Positions 19,056 through 28,862 of a stretch of DNA of 64,000 bases are shown piece by piece (position 1 is the stretch's first letter; each line of letters opens with the position of its first letter). The notes under the pieces were generated by a model. It saw nothing but the letters and a program-made list of their open reading frames with translations. It searched no databases and was not told the DNA's origin. Source of the stretch: Chloroflexota bacterium (lineage in GTDB: Bacteria > Chloroflexota > Limnocylindria > Limnocylindrales > CSP1-4); NCBI GenBank assembly GCA_021787395.1, contig JAJYLZ010000001.1:1-64000 (forward strand). Direction: 5' to 3'. The position numbers and the translations under genes are program-made.

Positions 19056-20369
19056 TCAGGCGCCCCGGAGGGCCCGCCAGAACGTCCGCGGCGTGAGCGG
19101 CTGCCCGTACATCACCACGCCCGCGCGGTAGACGCGGACGGCCAGGAGCGTGGCCAGCGGGACCGTGAGCGCGAGCAGGCCGACCGAGAGCACCAGCTCC
19201 CACGGCTGCACCCGCCCGACGGCGAGCCTCGACAGCATGACGAACGGGCTCCACAGGGGCACGTACGACGCGAGGCGGATGGTCCAGGAGGTGCTCCCCG
19301 ACAGCGCCAGCACCGCCGGGAAGTAGCCCGCGACCGCCGGGATCGACAGCGGCAGGGCCACCGTCTGCAGGTCCTCCTCGCGCGACAGGAGGGAGCCCGC
19401 CGCTGCGTACAGCGACGCGTAGAGGGCGAACCCGAGCACGAAGTAGCCGAGGAACGCCAGCAGGAGGCCGGGCGACAGGGCCGACAGCGAGGCCCCCGTC
19501 CCCGCGTCGGGGCCCAGCAGGGCGTCGCCGATGCTCCCCGACCCGAGCAGCGCGACGACTGCCGGCATCAGGACCAGGACGACCTGCGCCAGGCCCGCGA
19601 GGCCGATGCCGAGGATCTTGCCCGCCACGAGCTGCGGGGCCGTGGCGGCCGAGATGAGGAGCTCCATCACCCGGCTGGACTTCTCGGCCACGACGCCCGA
19701 CGCCACCCACAGCCCGTAGAACACGAGGGTGAGGAAGGACAGCACCACGAACACGATGCCGACGATCCGGCGGCTGGCGTAGTCGGCGGCGTCGAACGCC
19801 ACGCTGCCGCTCGCGCCCGCGGCTGACGCCCCGGCGTCGAGAACGCTGAACGTCGGCGTGACGAACGGGCGCGTGGCGCCGGGGTTCGCCCTCGTCCAGT
19901 CGAGCACGCCCACGGCGAACGCCCCGATCTGGAGCAGCTGGGCCCGATCGGCGCTCAGCGCCCCCGTGTTGAAGACCGTGAAGGCCAGACCCCCGTGGGC
20001 GTCACGGGACACGGTCATGGACGCCACCAGCCCGCCGTCGCGCACGGCCTGGACGGCGGCCCCAGCATCGCCGTAGACGACGAAGTCGAACACCTTGCCG
20101 CCACCTGCGCCGTTGCCCGCCGGCGCGTCCAGGAACGTGCCCAGCGTGGTGACAGCCTCTTGGGCCAGGCCGGGCTCCCCCGAGCTGACCGCCACCCGGG
20201 AGATCGTCGCCTGGTCCACGAGGCGGACGCCGAGCGGGATGAGCGCGACCACGACCGCGAGGCCGGCCAGCAGCAGCGTGGAGAAGACGAACGCCCGGGA
20301 CCGCGTCCGCTCCGAGAACTCCCGGCGGGCGACCAGCCAGGCGTTGCCGAGCGCCGTGCCGGGCCTCAT
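19056..20369 (-). CDS. ABC-2 type transporter permease (NatB-like)
   Basis: MRPGTALGNAWLVARREFSERTRSRAFVFSTLLLAG; multiple TM segments; EKSSRVMELLISA. Confidence 0.88.
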   Translation of the reverse strand: MRPGTALGNAWLVARREFSERTRSRAFVFSTLLLAGLAVVVALIPLGVRLVDQATISRVAVSSGEPGLAQEAVTTLGTFLDAPAGNGAGGGKVFDFVVYGDAGAAVQAVRDGGLVASMTVSRDAHGGLAFTVFNTGALSADRAQLLQIGAFAVGVLDWTRANPGATRPFVTPTFSVLDAGASAAGASGSVAFDAADYASRRIVGIVFVVLSFLTLVFYGLWVASGVVAEKSSRVMELLISAATAPQLVAGKILGIGLAGLAQVVLVLMPAVVALLGSGSIGDALLGPDAGTGASLSALSPGLLLAFLGYFVLGFALYASLYAAAGSLLSREEDLQTVALPLSIPAVAGYFPAVLALSGSTSWTIRLASYVPLWSPFVMLSRLAVGRVQPWELVLSVGLLALTVPLATLLAVRVYRAGVVMYGQPLTPRTFWRALRGA

Positions 20370-21313
20370 GCGGCGCCCTCCGCCACCGGCGCGAGGTGGA
20401 CCTCCTCGTCGGCGGGCCGGCCGACGTGGTCGATGAACACCTGCTCGAGGGACGGGTCGGCCACCTCGAAGTGGAGGACGCGGGCCCCGGCGGCCACCGC
20501 CGCGGCCAGCACGGCATCGGGCTCGACGCCCGTGTCGAGCTCGACCGTCGTGCGGTCCATGCCGGCGGAGATGACGCTGGCCCCCGGCACGCCCGCCAGC
20601 CACGGCAGGCGGTGGTCCCCGGCGACGGCGATGCGCACCGTCCGCCGTCCGGTCGAGCGCCGCACCTCGCGGATCGGGCCGCCGACCACCATGCGGCCGC
20701 GGTCGACGATCGCCACGGACTCGCACAGCGCCTCGGCCACCTCCATCTGGTGCGTGGAGAAGACCACCGTGCGGCCCCGGTCGCGCAGCTCCAGGAACGC
20801 CTCGCGGAGGAGCGCCACGTTGACCGGGTCGAGGCCCGTGAACGGCTCGTCCATGAGCAGCACGGCCGGGTCGTGGAGGACCGCCGCGATGAACTGGATC
20901 TTCTGCTGGTTGCCCTTGGACAGCTGTTCCGCGCGGCGGCCGGCGAGGTCCTCGGCGCGGAACCGGCGGAGCCAGGCCAGCGCCTCTCGGCGGGCCCGGT
21001 CGGGCGGCAGCCCGTGGAGCCCGGCGAAGAACACCAGCTCGTCGAGGACCCGCATCCGCGGGTAGAGCCCGCGCTCCTCGGGCAGGTAGCCGAAGGTCGA
21101 GCGGGGCAGGCGGCGGCTCTCGGCCCCGCGCCAGGTGACGGTGCCGGCGTCCGCCTCGAGAACCCCCAGGGCGATCCGCATCGTCGTGGTCTTGCCGGCG
21201 CCGTTGGCGCCCAGGAAGCCGAAGACCTGTCCCGGGGCGACCTCGAACGTCAGGTCGTCCAGGGCGACCACGGACCCGAACCGTTTCGTGAGGCGGTTGA
21301 CCACGAGCGACAT
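20366..21313 (-). CDS. ABC transporter ATP-binding protein (NatA-like)
   Basis: FLGANGAGKTTTMRIALG, LLMDEPFTGLDPVN, FSTHQME. Confidence 0.94.
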   Translation of the reverse strand: MSLVVNRLTKRFGSVVALDDLTFEVAPGQVFGFLGANGAGKTTTMRIALGVLEADAGTVTWRGAESRRLPRSTFGYLPEERGLYPRMRVLDELVFFAGLHGLPPDRARREALAWLRRFRAEDLAGRRAEQLSKGNQQKIQFIAAVLHDPAVLLMDEPFTGLDPVNVALLREAFLELRDRGRTVVFSTHQMEVAEALCESVAIVDRGRMVVGGPIREVRRSTGRRTVRIAVAGDHRLPWLAGVPGASVISAGMDRTTVELDTGVEPDAVLAAAVAAGARVLHFEVADPSLEQVFIDHVGRPADEEVHLAPVAEGAA

Positions 21314-21475
21314 GTGCCGCGAGCATAGCGGCCCGGGCGGGGGGTGCCTGTGGCACGATCGGGCTATGGGGCGCGACGCCCCGCCCGCGGCGGGCGCCGC
21401 GGAGGCGTTCCTCGGGACCGCCTGCCCGCCGGCGACGAGGCTGGACCGGAAGTCGGGCCGGAGTAGCATCGTCGC

Positions 21476-21886
21476 ATGCAGGACGACACCAGGAACCGAC
21501 CCGTGCGGATCGATGCCGACCGGGCCGCCGGGACGCTCCGCCTCGAGTGGGCGGACGGGCACCAGACCACGTACGACACCGTCGCGCTCCGCTGGCTGTG
21601 CCCGTGCGCGTACTGCCGGGGCGAGGCCGGGCTGCCGGGCTGGCTCGACAGCAACCCGACCCTGACGCCGGACCAGACACGCCTGGTCGGCGTGGTGCTG
21701 GTGGGCAACTACGCGATCCAGCCCACCTGGGGCGACGGCCACGATTCGGGGTTCCACTCATTCGCGCTGCTCCGGGAGCAGTGCCCGTGCGACGCGTGCG
21801 CGGCCGATCGCGCACGGCAGCAGACGGGCGCAGGCGACCCGGCCGCCACGGCCGGCGACCGACACTGGCATGGAGGCAACCGATGA
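21476..21886 (+). CDS. DUF971 / gamma-butyrobetaine hydroxylase-like N-terminal domain protein
   Basis: LRLEWADGHQTTYDTVALRWLCPCAYCRGEAG...GNYAIQPTWGDGHDSGFHSFALLRE. Confidence 0.85.
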   Translation: MQDDTRNRPVRIDADRAAGTLRLEWADGHQTTYDTVALRWLCPCAYCRGEAGLPGWLDSNPTLTPDQTRLVGVVLVGNYAIQPTWGDGHDSGFHSFALLREQCPCDACAADRARQQTGAGDPAATAGDRHWHGGNR

Positions 21887-22227
21887 TCATCTCCACCGCA
21901 CCGTTCATCGCGGGGCACCGCACCGTCGAGACCAAGGGCCAGGTGTTCGGGCTCGTGGTCCGCAGCCGCGGCCTGGGCGGCAACCTGATGGCCGGCCTGC
22001 GGTCCATCGCCGGCGGCGAGATCCACGAGTACACGAGCCTGCTCGAGGACACCCGCCGTCAGGCCATCGACCGGATGGTCCAGAACGCCACCATGGTCGG
22101 CGCGAACGCGGTCATCTCGATGCGCTTCGATTCCTCGGAGCTGGCCGGGACGATGTCGGAGATCGTCGCCTACGGGACCGCGGTCGTGGTCACGCCCGAC
22201 GCGACGGCGCAGCAGCCGCTCGAGTAG
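21883..22227 (+). CDS. YbjQ/UPF0145 family protein
   Basis: GQVFGLVVRSRGLGGNLMAGLRSIAGGEIHEYTSLLEDTRRQAIDRMVQNATMVGANAVISMRFDSS. Confidence 0.9.
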   Translation: MIISTAPFIAGHRTVETKGQVFGLVVRSRGLGGNLMAGLRSIAGGEIHEYTSLLEDTRRQAIDRMVQNATMVGANAVISMRFDSSELAGTMSEIVAYGTAVVVTPDATAQQPLE

Positions 22228-22231
22228 GCCC

Positions 22232-22585
22232 GTGGGGGTCACGCTGGTCCGGGGGCTGATCGGCGGGTTCGGCGCCCTGCTCATGCTGTCCGGGATCGCC
22301 CTCGTGGCGGTCCCGGGCTCACACGGCGACCTGGTCAGCGCGCTGTTCCTGTTCGCACCCGGGGCGGTCCTGGTCGCGGCCGTGCTGCTGGAGCGCACCC
22401 GCTACCGCTCGCTCCACGCCGAGCTGTCGGGCGACGGGCACGGCCCGGGCGGCGGCGAGCCCGCGCTCCCGGATGGCCGGTTCCGGCCCACCGAGGAGCG
22501 GTTCGTGGACCCCACCACCGGTGTCCCGATGCGAGTGTGGGTGGACCCGGCGACCGGAGACCGGCGGTACGTCCCGGAGGGCTGA
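22232..22585 (+). CDS. Small predicted membrane protein
   Basis: Two hydrophobic segments (LIGGFGALLMLSGIALVAV; LFLFAPGAVLVAAVLL); no family recognised. Confidence 0.5.
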   Translation: MGVTLVRGLIGGFGALLMLSGIALVAVPGSHGDLVSALFLFAPGAVLVAAVLLERTRYRSLHAELSGDGHGPGGGEPALPDGRFRPTEERFVDPTTGVPMRVWVDPATGDRRYVPEG

Positions 22586-22828
22586 GAGGGTCTGCGCCGA
22601 CCGTCCGTCGCAGCCCGCCGGTGCCGTGCCGGCCCACCCGCCGCAGGCGCGATCGAGGGCTCCGTGCACGCCTCCAGGACGGCCGGGGGTGCTCCCGCCC
22701 GGGGGCGTCTCGGCCCTCGGAGAGTTCACGCGCGCGTGGTATGCTCCGGCACCCCGACCGGGACCGGGGACCGCCGCCGCGCCTACCGCGGACGGGCCCC
22801 CGCTCAGACCGCGACCCAGCTGAGGACC

Positions 22829-24997
22829 ATGGCCACCGTTCGCCCCGCCCCCGGACCCCGCGCCGCCCGTGGACGTCGGCGCCAGGCCCGCGATCAGCGG
22901 GCGCCGATCCTCAACCGCGAGCTGGCCTGGCTCGAGTTCAACGCCCGGGTCCTGCACGAGGCGCGCGACGCCCGCAACCCCCTGCTCGAGCGGGTCAAGT
23001 TCCTGGCGATCTTCGCGAGCAACCTCGACGAGTTCTTCCAGGTCCGCGTGTCGGGCCTGCGCCGCCAGGTCCGCGCCGGTGTCACGGCCGTCTCCGTCGA
23101 CGGCATGAACCCCTTCCAGCAGCTCGACGCCATCCGGGAGCGGGTCCGGACGCTGGTGGCGGAGCACTCCGAGATCTGGACGTCGATCCGCGAGCAGCTG
23201 GCGGCCGAGGGCGTCGCGATCCTCGACTACGACGAGGTCCCCGAGCACCACGAGGACCTGCGCCGGCGCTTCCACGACGAGATCTTCCCGGTGCTGACGC
23301 CGCTCGCGGTGGACCCCGGCCACCCGTTCCCGTACATCAGCACCCTCTCCCTCTCGATCGCCGTGGGCCTGCGGGACCCGGACACCGGGGAGATCCGCTT
23401 CGCGCGCGTCAAGATCCCACCCAGCCTGCCCCGCCTGTTCGCCGTGGAGCGCGACAAGTTCATCCTCCTCGACCAGGTCATCGAGGCCAACCTCGACGAG
23501 CTGTTCCGGGGCATGGACATCCTCGAGACCCACCTGTTCCGGGTGACCCGCGACGCGGACATCACGGTCGAGGAGGACGAGGCGGACGACCTGCTGCTCG
23601 CGATCGAGGAGGAGGTCCGTCGGCGGCGCTTCGGCGAGGCCGTGCGCCTCGAGGTGGAGCGGTCGATGCCGGAGGCGACCCGCGAGATCCTGACCAGGGG
23701 CATCGGCATCCGCGACGGCGACTGCTTCGAGATCGCCGGGATGCTCGACCTCACCGCGCTGTGGCAGCTCGTGGACCTCGACCGCCCGGATCTCAAGGCG
23801 CCGACGCACACGCCGGTCGTCCCGGCGCGCCTCCAGCCGCCAGGCGACGACGAGCCGATCGACGTGTTCGCCCAGATCCGGGCCGGCGACATCCTGGTCC
23901 ACCACCCGTACGAGTCGTTCACCGCATCCGTGGAGCGGTTCCTGATCCAGGCGGTCAACGATCCGGACGTCCTGACGATCAAGCAGACCCTGTACCGGAC
24001 CTCGGGCGACTCCCCCATCGTCCAGGCGCTGATCGACGCGGCGGGCCGCGGCAAGCAGGTGGTCGTCCTGGTCGAGATCAAGGCGCGCTTCGACGAGGCG
24101 AACAACATCGTCTGGGCCCGCAAGCTGGAGCAGGCCGGCGCCCACGTCGTGTACGGCGTCATCGGCCTCAAGACGCACAGCAAGGTCCTGCTGGTGGTCC
24201 GCCGCGAGGGCCCGGGCCTGCGCCGGTACGTCCACATCGGCACCGGCAACTACAACAGCAAGACCGCCCGCCTGTACGTGGACCTCGGGCTGCTCTCCTG
24301 CCGCGAGGAGCTGGGCGCCGACGTCACCGACCTGTTCAACACCCTCACCGGCCTGTCGCGCCAGCGCGTGTTCCGGCGCCTGCTGGTGGCGCCGATCACG
24401 CTGCGGACCCGCTTCCTCGAGCTGGTCGAGCGCGAGATCGGGTACGCGAGGGCCGGCCACCCCGCGAGGATCGTGCTCAAGGTCAACTCGCTGGTGGACA
24501 CCCAGGCGATCGAGGCCCTGTACGAGGCGTCGCGGGCCGGGGTGGACGTGGACCTGATTGTCCGGGGAGGCTGCTGCCTGGTGCCGGGGATCGCGGGAGT
24601 GTCCGACCGGATCCGCGCCCGCTCGATCATCGGCGAGTTCCTCGAGCACTCCCGGATCTGGATGTTCCACAACGGCGGGCGCCCCGAGTGGTTCATCGGC
24701 TCCGCCGACCTGATGGAGCGCAACCTCGACCGCCGCGTCGAGGTGGTAGTGCCGGTGGAGGACCACGGCCTCCAGGCCCGCCTCGCCCGGATCATCGAGG
24801 TGATGCTCGCGGACGACCGCCGCTCATGGCAGCTCCAGCCGGACGGCGCGTGGCTGCGCACCGAGGTGCTGGAGTCCCGCGAGGGATCGGTGGACACGTT
24901 CGCGGTCCTCAAGGACGACGCGGCCGCAGCAGCCTCCACGGCGACCGAGCCCGCGCACCCGCAGGCCAAGTCCGGATCGATGGACCCGCGGGCATGA
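22829..24997 (+). CDS. ppk1: Polyphosphate kinase 1
   Basis: LNRELAWLEFNARVLHEA, FLAIFASNLDEFFQVRVSGL, KQTLYRTSGDSPIVQALIDAA, GLKTHSKVLLVVRREG, GTGNYNSKTARLYVD. Confidence 0.97.
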   Translation: MATVRPAPGPRAARGRRRQARDQRAPILNRELAWLEFNARVLHEARDARNPLLERVKFLAIFASNLDEFFQVRVSGLRRQVRAGVTAVSVDGMNPFQQLDAIRERVRTLVAEHSEIWTSIREQLAAEGVAILDYDEVPEHHEDLRRRFHDEIFPVLTPLAVDPGHPFPYISTLSLSIAVGLRDPDTGEIRFARVKIPPSLPRLFAVERDKFILLDQVIEANLDELFRGMDILETHLFRVTRDADITVEEDEADDLLLAIEEEVRRRRFGEAVRLEVERSMPEATREILTRGIGIRDGDCFEIAGMLDLTALWQLVDLDRPDLKAPTHTPVVPARLQPPGDDEPIDVFAQIRAGDILVHHPYESFTASVERFLIQAVNDPDVLTIKQTLYRTSGDSPIVQALIDAAGRGKQVVVLVEIKARFDEANNIVWARKLEQAGAHVVYGVIGLKTHSKVLLVVRREGPGLRRYVHIGTGNYNSKTARLYVDLGLLSCREELGADVTDLFNTLTGLSRQRVFRRLLVAPITLRTRFLELVEREIGYARAGHPARIVLKVNSLVDTQAIEALYEASRAGVDVDLIVRGGCCLVPGIAGVSDRIRARSIIGEFLEHSRIWMFHNGGRPEWFIGSADLMERNLDRRVEVVVPVEDHGLQARLARIIEVMLADDRRSWQLQPDGAWLRTEVLESREGSVDTFAVLKDDAAAAASTATEPAHPQAKSGSMDPRA

Positions 24998-26682
24998 CGC
25001 CCGACGCCGCCACGCCGATGGAGGTGGAGCTCAAGTTCCGGATGACCGACGCGGCGACCGGCGAGCGCCTCCTCGCGGGCGACGAGCTGGGCGGGTTCCG
25101 CGCGGCGGGCCTCGTGGAGACCTCGCACGTGGAGGACCGCTACGTGGACACGCCCGACCGTGCGCTGGCCGCCGCGGGCTACGCCGGGCGGCTGCGGACC
25201 GGCGAGAGCGGCACGGTCATCACGCTCAAGGGCCTGCGCCGGGTTGACGACGGCGGCGCCGTCCACCGGCGCGCGGAGCTCGAGGGCTCGGCGGTCGAGG
25301 GCCAGCCCGCCGCGTCCTGGCCGCAGTCCGATGCCCGCGACACGGTGGTCCGCCTCGCCGGCGACCAGCCCCTGACCGAGATCGCCCGCATCCGCCAGAC
25401 CCGTCGCAAGCGCCTCTACGAGCGCGACGACTCGATGGTGGAGATGTCCGTGGACGACGTGGCCGTGCTCGCCGACGGCGACGTCGTCGAGCGCTTCGCC
25501 GAGCTGGAGCTGGAGCTGCGCCGGGGCGACGAGGCCGCGCTCGAACCGCTGGTGGACCTGCTCAACGAGATCGAGGAGCTGGTCCCGGCACAGACGTCCA
25601 AGCTGGAGCGCGCGCTCGCCGCCGTGCACCACCCCGAGCCGGTGGCGGTGTCGGCGCCGGCTGCGCAGATCGCTCCCGCCAAGGTGGCGGCTCCGGCACG
25701 GACCCCCGAGCCGGAGCGGGCGGCGCAGCGCGAGGGCCCGCGCATCAACGTGGGCAAGACGCCCGGCGTGGTCGCCGACGACCACCTCGCCGAGGCCGGC
25801 CGGAAGGTCCTGCGCTTCCACCTCGCCCGGATGCTCGCCCGCGAGGCGGGCACCCGCGAGGGCCGTGACCCGGAGGAGCTCCACGCCATGCGCGTCGCCA
25901 CGCGGCGGCAGCGGGCGGCCTGGCGCGTGTTCGGCGATTCATTCGACCAGCGGCGGACGTCCCGCCACCGGCGCCGCCTCCGGGATGTGGCCGCCGACCT
26001 CGGCAGCGTCCGCGACCTCGACGTCCTGATCGAGGCCGCCGAGGCGTATCGCGCCCGGGTGTCGTCCAAGGAGGCGGCCGCGCTCGAGCCGCTCCTGGCC
26101 TCCTGGCGCGCCCGCCGCGAGGCCGCCCGCACGCTCCTCGTCCACGAGCTGGACTCGAGGCGGTACGCCAAGTGGGTCGAGGAGTATGCCGCCTTCGTCC
26201 AGGCCGAGGGCGCCGGGACCCGGCCGGTCGGGCCGGTGGAGCCCCACCGCGTCCGGGACGCGATGCCGTCGCGGATCTGGGCCGCCTACGAGGCCGTGCG
26301 CGCCTACGAGCCGGTCATGCGCTGGGCGGACGTGACCACCCTCCACGACCTGCGGATCGCCGCCAAGTGGCTGCGCTACACGCTCGAGTTCGTCCGCGAG
26401 ACGCTGGGCCCGGAGGCCGGGCCCGCCATCGAGAAGGTGGTGGCGCTGCAGGACCACCTGGGCTGGCTGCACGACGCGGACGTGGCGGCCGGCCTGGCGC
26501 GGACGTTCCTCGTGGAGCACGCCGGCGACCTCGACGAGCCGGAGAGCGCCGCGATCGGCCGGTACCTCGTGGACCGCGAGCGCGAGTTGGCGCGGCTGCG
26601 CAAGTCGGTGGGCACGCCCTGGCGCGGGGTGTCCAGCCTGGCGTTCCGGCGGACGCTGGGCCGCCTCGTCGCGGGCCTCTAG
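24994..26682 (+). CDS. CYTH-CHAD domain protein
   Basis: N-terminal CYTH: MEVELKFRMTD; C-terminal CHAD: ELHAMRVATRRQRAAWRVF, LHDLRIAAKWLRYTLEFV. Confidence 0.9.
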   Translation: MTPDAATPMEVELKFRMTDAATGERLLAGDELGGFRAAGLVETSHVEDRYVDTPDRALAAAGYAGRLRTGESGTVITLKGLRRVDDGGAVHRRAELEGSAVEGQPAASWPQSDARDTVVRLAGDQPLTEIARIRQTRRKRLYERDDSMVEMSVDDVAVLADGDVVERFAELELELRRGDEAALEPLVDLLNEIEELVPAQTSKLERALAAVHHPEPVAVSAPAAQIAPAKVAAPARTPEPERAAQREGPRINVGKTPGVVADDHLAEAGRKVLRFHLARMLAREAGTREGRDPEELHAMRVATRRQRAAWRVFGDSFDQRRTSRHRRRLRDVAADLGSVRDLDVLIEAAEAYRARVSSKEAAALEPLLASWRARREAARTLLVHELDSRRYAKWVEEYAAFVQAEGAGTRPVGPVEPHRVRDAMPSRIWAAYEAVRAYEPVMRWADVTTLHDLRIAAKWLRYTLEFVRETLGPEAGPAIEKVVALQDHLGWLHDADVAAGLARTFLVEHAGDLDEPESAAIGRYLVDRERELARLRKSVGTPWRGVSSLAFRRTLGRLVAGL

Positions 26683-28682
26683 CGGACCGACTCCACCCAG
26701 CCGCTCGCGAGGGCCGCGAGGCGATCCCGCCAGGCGGGGCCGCCGTGGGTCGCCGCCAGGATCGCGCCCTCGCGGATGCCCTCCTCGGACACGCGCAGGC
26801 GATCGACCCCGTACTTCTCGAGGATCGCGTCGACGATGATCGCGCCGGCTGGCAGGATCCGGGCCCGCTCGGGCCGGATCAGGTGGCGGGATGCCGCCTC
26901 GCCGCTGCGCTCCACCGAGAGCATCGCCAGGGCGACCGCGATGCGGCGCCGGGTCAGCGCGCGGTCGATGCCCGTCGTCGGCAGGAGCCGCAGCAGGTTC
27001 GACGCCGTGCCCCCCACCGCCACGATCTCGACGGGGCTGGCGGCCGGCGCCGCCGCGACCTGGCGCGCCGTCTCGGCCCGAAGCCCCTCGATCTCGGCAA
27101 GCGTGGGCGGGTCGGAGCGGACGAACCCCTGCGTCAGGCGGGTGGCCCCCAGCGGGATGCCGACGCCGCGCACCGTCCCGTCCGGGCGGACGGTGACGAA
27201 CTCCGAGCTGCCGCCGCCGATGTCCACCAGCAGCAGTTCGCCGCCCAACTGCATGCCGCCCGTGGCGCCGATGAGCGTGAGCAGGCCCTCCTCGGCGTGG
27301 TCGAGCACGTGGAGCGGCACGCCGATCCGGGTGGCGACCGCGTGCACGACCGACGGCGCGTCCTCCGCCCTGCGCAGCGGGTCGGTGCCCACGACGGTGA
27401 TCGAGACGGCGCCGAGCTCGCGCGCCGCCGCGGCATACCGCTCCAGGTCCCCGAGCAGCGCGGCGCGGGTCTCCTCGCCGAAGTAGCCCTGGGCGTTGAC
27501 GCGCTCGCCGAGGCCCAGGAACACCGACTCGTCGAGGAGCGGGGCGACCCGATGCCCGTCGACCGTGCCCACAAGGAGGTGCACGCTGGTCGAGCCGACA
27601 TCGATCGCCGCCGCGACGAGGGCGCCCGCCGGCACCTGGACGCGGGGCCCGCCGGTCGCCGGGGCCAGCAGCGCGGCCGGGGTGTCGCCGGCGGTCAGCT
27701 CGAAGGCGCCGGCCTCGGTTGGGGGCATGACCTCCGGCATGGCGCCGCGTGCGAGCTCGTCCGCAGTCGGGGTCTCGGGCTCGGCCTCCGGCTCCGCACC
27801 CGGCTCGACCTCCGGCTCCACACCCGGCTCGGGCGGCTCCTCGGGCTCGAGCGCAACGCCGGCTTCCGGCGCCGGCACGGCCTCGCGTGGCGCCTCGGCC
27901 TGCGACGACGGCACAGGCTCGGCCGCCTCCTCCGGCTCGAACGACACCTCCGGCTCGAGCGACGCCTCGGGTTCGAGCGCCGCCTCCTCCGGCTCGAGCG
28001 ACGCCTCCGGCTCGGGCTCGGGCTCCTCCGCGGCATCGGCTTCGCCCTCGGGAGTCGCCCCCGCCTCGACCGTCGGTTCCGGCTCCGGCTCCGGCTTGAC
28101 GGCGACGGCGGACTCAGTCGAGGTCTCGAACTCGAGCCCCTCTTCGAACGCAGCCTCGGCGTCCTCGGCATCCTGCGCCTCGGGCTGCTCCGCAGCCGGG
28201 ACCTCGACGGCCTCGTCCGCCGGTCCGGCGCCCTGCCACAGCAGCGCAGCCGCCTCCTTGAGTGCTGCGCTCGCAGCCGCCACCGCCGGGGACTGGGGGG
28301 CCCCGCCCGCCGCTCGGGCGCCGCCGGCATCGTTGGCCGCCCTGGCGAGCGCCCTGGCCTCACGCCGCAGCGACTTCTGGGCCTTCGCCTCCGCCTTGGC
28401 CGCCTTCCGCTCCACGGTCTGCACCGCGCGGACCGCCCGCGCGTCCGCCTTGGCGGCGGCGTCGGCGGCCCTCCTCGCCGCCTTGTCGGCGGCCTTCGCC
28501 GCCTTGTCGGCAACCTTCGCGGCCCGGGCCACGGCCTTCGCCTCGGTGCGGGCCGCCCGCTGCACCGCCTTCACGGCCTTCGCCTCGGCCTTCGCGACCA
28601 GCCGCGCCGCCCGCTCGGCATCGATCGGCAGACCCGCCGCGCGGTCGGACGGGGCTTCCTCGCGCTCGTCAGAGTCGGTCAT
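26679..28682 (-). CDS. ppx: Ppx/GppA family phosphatase with N-terminal Ala/Lys-rich and Glu/Pro-rich extensions
   Basis: C-terminal ~340 aa: AAIDVGSTSVHLLVG, LLVDIGGGSSEFV, GVGIPLGATRLTQGFV; N-terminal ~140 aa AKAEAKAVKAVQRAARTEAKA-type repeats then EPEPEAS-type repeats. Confidence 0.9.
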   Translation of the reverse strand: MTDSDEREEAPSDRAAGLPIDAERAARLVAKAEAKAVKAVQRAARTEAKAVARAAKVADKAAKAADKAARRAADAAAKADARAVRAVQTVERKAAKAEAKAQKSLRREARALARAANDAGGARAAGGAPQSPAVAAASAALKEAAALLWQGAGPADEAVEVPAAEQPEAQDAEDAEAAFEEGLEFETSTESAVAVKPEPEPEPTVEAGATPEGEADAAEEPEPEPEASLEPEEAALEPEASLEPEVSFEPEEAAEPVPSSQAEAPREAVPAPEAGVALEPEEPPEPGVEPEVEPGAEPEAEPETPTADELARGAMPEVMPPTEAGAFELTAGDTPAALLAPATGGPRVQVPAGALVAAAIDVGSTSVHLLVGTVDGHRVAPLLDESVFLGLGERVNAQGYFGEETRAALLGDLERYAAAARELGAVSITVVGTDPLRRAEDAPSVVHAVATRIGVPLHVLDHAEEGLLTLIGATGGMQLGGELLLVDIGGGSSEFVTVRPDGTVRGVGIPLGATRLTQGFVRSDPPTLAEIEGLRAETARQVAAAPAASPVEIVAVGGTASNLLRLLPTTGIDRALTRRRIAVALAMLSVERSGEAASRHLIRPERARILPAGAIIVDAILEKYGVDRLRVSEEGIREGAILAATHGGPAWRDRLAALASGWVESVR

Positions 28683-28801
28683 CGAACGCTCCCTGCCCCT
28701 CTGCCCAGTGCTGCCGCCGGCGGATCCGTGTCCCCCAAGTCTGCCGCAGGTCCGCGGATCGGGTGCCGCCGGTTCGCACCGGGCCTGCCGTCGGCGCGGG
28801 T

Positions 28802-28840
28802 GTTGACGCCGCGTTAACCCCGCCCGAATGCCGCGTTGAC
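28802..28840 (+). promoter_or_regulatory. Candidate PHO box (11-bp-spaced GTTNAC units)
   Basis: GTTGAC 28802, GTTAAC 28813, (CCGAAT 28824), GTTGAC 28835; all on an 11-bp grid. Confidence 0.65.
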
Positions 28841-28862
28841 GGCACTGCCCGAGCCTCCCGGC

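Noticed and set aside
22724-22740. PHO box upstream of ppk1 (GTTCAC at 22724)
   Set aside because: Single unit only; no second GTTNAC at 11-bp spacing.
22319-24766. 815-aa minus-strand ORF antisense to ppk1
   Set aside because: Complement of a strongly conserved coding frame; composition typical of GC-driven spurious ORFs.
22537-26682. 1381-aa ORF overlapping ppk1 and the CYTH-CHAD gene
   Set aside because: Its N-terminal ~800 residues are a shadow frame of ppk1 (Arg/Pro/Gly-rich, no motifs); only the portion from 24994 is a real gene.
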